A stretch of 16,482 nt of DNA from Pseudomonadota bacterium (GTDB lineage: Bacteria > Pseudomonadota > Gammaproteobacteria > Acidiferrobacterales > UBA6901). The DNA lies in contig JAJXUF010000069.1 of the NCBI GenBank assembly GCA_021783175.1, positions 1 to 16,482 on the forward strand, in the 5' to 3' direction. This document shows positions 14,750 to 16,482 of the stretch, piece after piece (within the stretch, counting starts at the first letter, position 1; each line of letters starts with the position of its first letter). The notes under the pieces are model-generated. The model saw only the letters and a program-made list of their open reading frames with translations, did not search any database and had not been told where the DNA came from. Both the position numbers and the translations under genes were made by a program.

Positions 14750-15067
14750 CTACTCCGCGTGGAGAAGTTTCGCCAGAGCCGCATACGTCCGGTTTTCATA
14801 ATCGCGGAACATTAATGCGACACCACTCGGCGCCACGCGTACCACCTGCGCTGGAACGTGATGCTGCTCGAGATGGCCGTGGTTGCTCAGGGCGAGAATG
14901 GCTTCAACTTCGGCGCTGGGCGGCAAATCCTGCGGGGGCATCTCGATCAAAACGCCGTTCAAACTGAGATCCCTGGTCTTCCACAAACCGGTATAGTCGA
15001 GTTCGTAGTTGACGATGATATCGATCGATATCTGTTTACGCGCCGCGAACCGCTTGTCGCTTTCCAT
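14750..15067 (-). CDS. Single-domain PilZ protein 2
   Basis: A 105-residue stand-alone PilZ domain with both c-di-GMP motifs: R6-FAA-R10 and D33-L-S35-LN-G38 (WKTRDLSLNG). It is a close paralogue of PilZ 4: motif residues fall at the same positions, and blocks EVEAILAL, VRV...GVAL.F and NRTY are shared. The start at 15067 follows GGGGGAGGG; the frame is open to 15118, but the extra residues are Cys/Leu-rich and have no ribosome site. All three right-end PilZ genes are leftward, separated by 180 and 240 bases, so they may be separate units. Probable cytoplasmic c-di-GMP receptor acting by protein contact. Confidence 0.9.
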   Translation of the reverse strand: MESDKRFAARKQISIDIIVNYELDYTGLWKTRDLSLNGVLIEMPPQDLPPSAEVEAILALSNHGHLEQHHVPAQVVRVAPSGVALMFRDYENRTYAALAKLLHAE

Positions 15068-15247
15068 GTCGCACCCTCCCCCGAGGCATAAACATTGGCA
15101 CAGCCGTTTTGCAGCCAAAGACCAGGCATCTGCACGCAGGCAGTTTTGTGTCCGCTTTGCGTGCCGGCGAATTGCCTAAATAATGAGCAATAGGATGGGC
15201 GACGTCAACTGCCCGGCTTTGCCGCGCGTACGACCAAAAAAAAGGGG

Positions 15248-15682
15248 TTACCGCGAGTAGAGAAGAGAAATCAGCTCCGAACGTACCTGTTCGTCGAAGT
15301 ATCCGAAACGCAATGCCAGGCCGTTCAATTGAATGCGAATAATCTTGGCCGGGAACTGGTGGCGCACCACGCGTCCGCCACGGTTATATTGCAGGTAAAA
15401 CTCAACGATGGCTCCGTCCTGGAGCTGGGTAACATCCATTTCCAAGAAAGCGCCGCCAATGCTCATATCGCGGATCTTCCACGCGTTATAGCGCATGCCC
15501 TGGTCAATCAACGCCGCCTGGTAGGGAATATCCTGCGGCAGCGGGGTTCGCTTGTCAGGGACCACGGCTTCCGTGCCAGCATTCGATTGCGCAGCCGGCT
15601 GCTGAGCAAGACAGGCAAGCCAGAACTCGTCTGCCGGGCCTGGAGCAACAGCTTTTTCCTTGGATATTGGCGCTCTGCTCAT
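15248..15682 (-). CDS. PilZ protein 3 with N-terminal extension and degenerate RxxxR
   Basis: 144 residues: an unordered, Ala/Pro/Gln-rich N-terminal part (about 1-42) and a PilZ domain (about 44-144). The second motif is intact (D72-M-S74-IG-G77, WKIRDMSIGG), but the N-terminal RxxxR reads R45-TPL-P49, so the second Arg that contacts c-di-GMP is missing. Ligand binding may be weak or lost, or supplied by a partner. Sequence in the barrel (VVRHQFPAKIIRI, LALRFGYFD) differs from PilZ 2 and 4. No clear Shine-Dalgarno precedes the ATG at 15682. An A8 run on the + strand (15236-15243) puts a T8 tract 4 bases after the stop on the mRNA strand, but without a clear stem. Confidence 0.85.
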   Translation of the reverse strand: MSRAPISKEKAVAPGPADEFWLACLAQQPAAQSNAGTEAVVPDKRTPLPQDIPYQAALIDQGMRYNAWKIRDMSIGGAFLEMDVTQLQDGAIVEFYLQYNRGGRVVRHQFPAKIIRIQLNGLALRFGYFDEQVRSELISLLYSR

Positions 15683-15745
15683 GGTGTCAGATTGTTACCG
15701 CTTTTCCGTCATCGCAAAACCTTCATTCATACCGAGGTGTTACCA

Positions 15746-15922
15746 TCAACGGGCCAGTGACGCCGTGTACTGTCCAGACAGGCCATTCACCTCTCGTACC
15801 CAGTCTACGGGCCAGCCGCATCCAACGACAACTTTAGCCCTGCCGTCCGGCGCAAATTTAACCCACTTCGTCGACTTTCCGGCATAACCGGCTGATTTAG
15901 CACGATAGACGGCACTGCAGAT
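15746..15922 (-). other. 58 open codons in frame after the PilZ 4 stop
   Basis: Directly beyond the PilZ 4 TGA the frame is open to a TGA at 15746-15748. The translation contains KWVKFAPDGRAKVVVGCGW and WVREVNGLSGQYTASLAR, which look like real protein, but there is no start codon near its beginning. It may be a relic of a longer protein, a stop read-through extension, or chance; I do not recognise the sequence. Confidence 0.25.
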
Positions 15923-16282
15923 TCAGTGCAGGGTGCCGCCGGATGGAGGAGGCGTTGCACGCACGCCAGAGCCGTAAAGCAATCGTCTCAAAACCAAATA
16001 GGTGCGGTTCCCGTACCCCTGAAATCTCAGTGCGACACCCATTTCGCCGACTCGTACGATGCGCGCCGGGATACGGTGATGTTCGACGCCATTGCGGGAC
16101 TTCAGGGCAAGTATCGCCTCAACCTCGCTGTTCGCCGGCAGATCGTCATGCGCCATATTGATCAGAGCGCCGTGGAGACTGAGATCCTTGGTCTTCCAGC
16201 GTGCCGAATACTCGAATTTGTGGGTAATGAAAATGTCGAGCGCAATCGCTCGACGTTCCGTAGAGCGCTGTTTAAGTGCCAC
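15923..16282 (-). CDS. Single-domain PilZ protein 4
   Basis: A 119-residue PilZ domain protein with R6-STE-R10 and D33-L-S35-LH-G38 (WKTKDLSLHG), paralogous to PilZ 2. It ends in a 15-residue Pro/Gly-rich tail absent from PilZ 2. The start is taken as the GTG at 16282, because GGGGGAGGGGGAAGG lies just upstream (matching the GGGGGAGGG before PilZ 2) and because this start aligns the two paralogues residue by residue; the frame is open to an ATG at 16372. After the TGA stop (15925-15923) the same frame continues for 58 open codons. Confidence 0.88.
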   Translation of the reverse strand: MALKQRSTERRAIALDIFITHKFEYSARWKTKDLSLHGALINMAHDDLPANSEVEAILALKSRNGVEHHRIPARIVRVGEMGVALRFQGYGNRTYLVLRRLLYGSGVRATPPPSGGTLH

Positions 16283-16482
16283 TGCCTTCCCCCTCCCCCA
16301 AAATGTTCCGAGATTTTTGTGATGACGCAACGGACTTTTTGTGGTTACGAATAAGTATGGAAACGGACACATTCAAAGAATACCGGTATACGCCGATTCC
16401 CCATTACAGGGCTGACGCCTTCTTGCCGCTGGCGTATCATTATTCTTGCCGGTTTTCGAAATCTACGCTCCGCTCGCAACGA

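Noticed and set aside
16357..16482. Rightward frame from ATG at 16357, open to the window edge (42 codons)
   Set aside because: No Shine-Dalgarno and no recognisable protein features; too short to judge, and overlaps the upstream region of PilZ 4.

Overview
The window looks like chromosomal DNA of a free-living, metal-exposed proteobacterium, most likely a gammaproteobacterium or a close betaproteobacterial relative. The basis is the mix of families: a CusA-type RND pump with CusF, a c4-like dihaem cytochrome, an LpxL/HtrB-type lipid A acyltransferase, and several single-domain PilZ proteins. The DNA is moderately GC-rich. I see no rRNA, tRNA, CRISPR array or intact insertion sequence. The genus cannot be named from the sequence alone.

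Left part (1-4865, + strand) is a copper/silver module. A 5'-truncated cusA is followed by a CusF-like periplasmic chaperone, a 72-residue exported protein built on a duplicated C-x3-H-G-x-L-M-D motif, a small membrane SHOCT protein, and an exported dihaem cytochrome c with a Met-rich tandem repeat inserted after its second haem site. All five are co-directional and four of the products carry obvious Cu(I) ligands (Met, His, Cys), so they probably act together in the envelope: binding, passing on and exporting Cu(I)/Ag(I).

Middle part (4866-12207) is mixed. A gene-free gap with a strong hairpin precedes a large leftward periplasmic double-domain M16 protease. Next come a PilZ protein whose Shine-Dalgarno overlaps a hairpin, a divergent cytoplasmic three-BON protein, a leftward SDR-family protein lacking the usual catalytic Ser and Tyr, a divergent 2H phosphoesterase and a leftward lipid A-type acyltransferase.

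Right part (12208-16482) holds a compact leftward unit arsR-nemA-doxX, closed by a 14-bp intrinsic terminator. Its regulator appears to be made from a leaderless promoter embedded in an inverted-repeat operator, and part of that operator recurs in front of nemA. The window ends with three tandem leftward PilZ genes. Two are close paralogues and the third has lost an Arg of the c-di-GMP motif. The last PilZ gene is followed, in the same frame after its TGA, by 58 open codons that read like protein.

Most likely new biology: the duplicated-motif small protein and Met-rich cytochrome as accessory parts of the Cus system, the leaderless self-regulating arsR-nemA switch, and the PilZ paralogue array.
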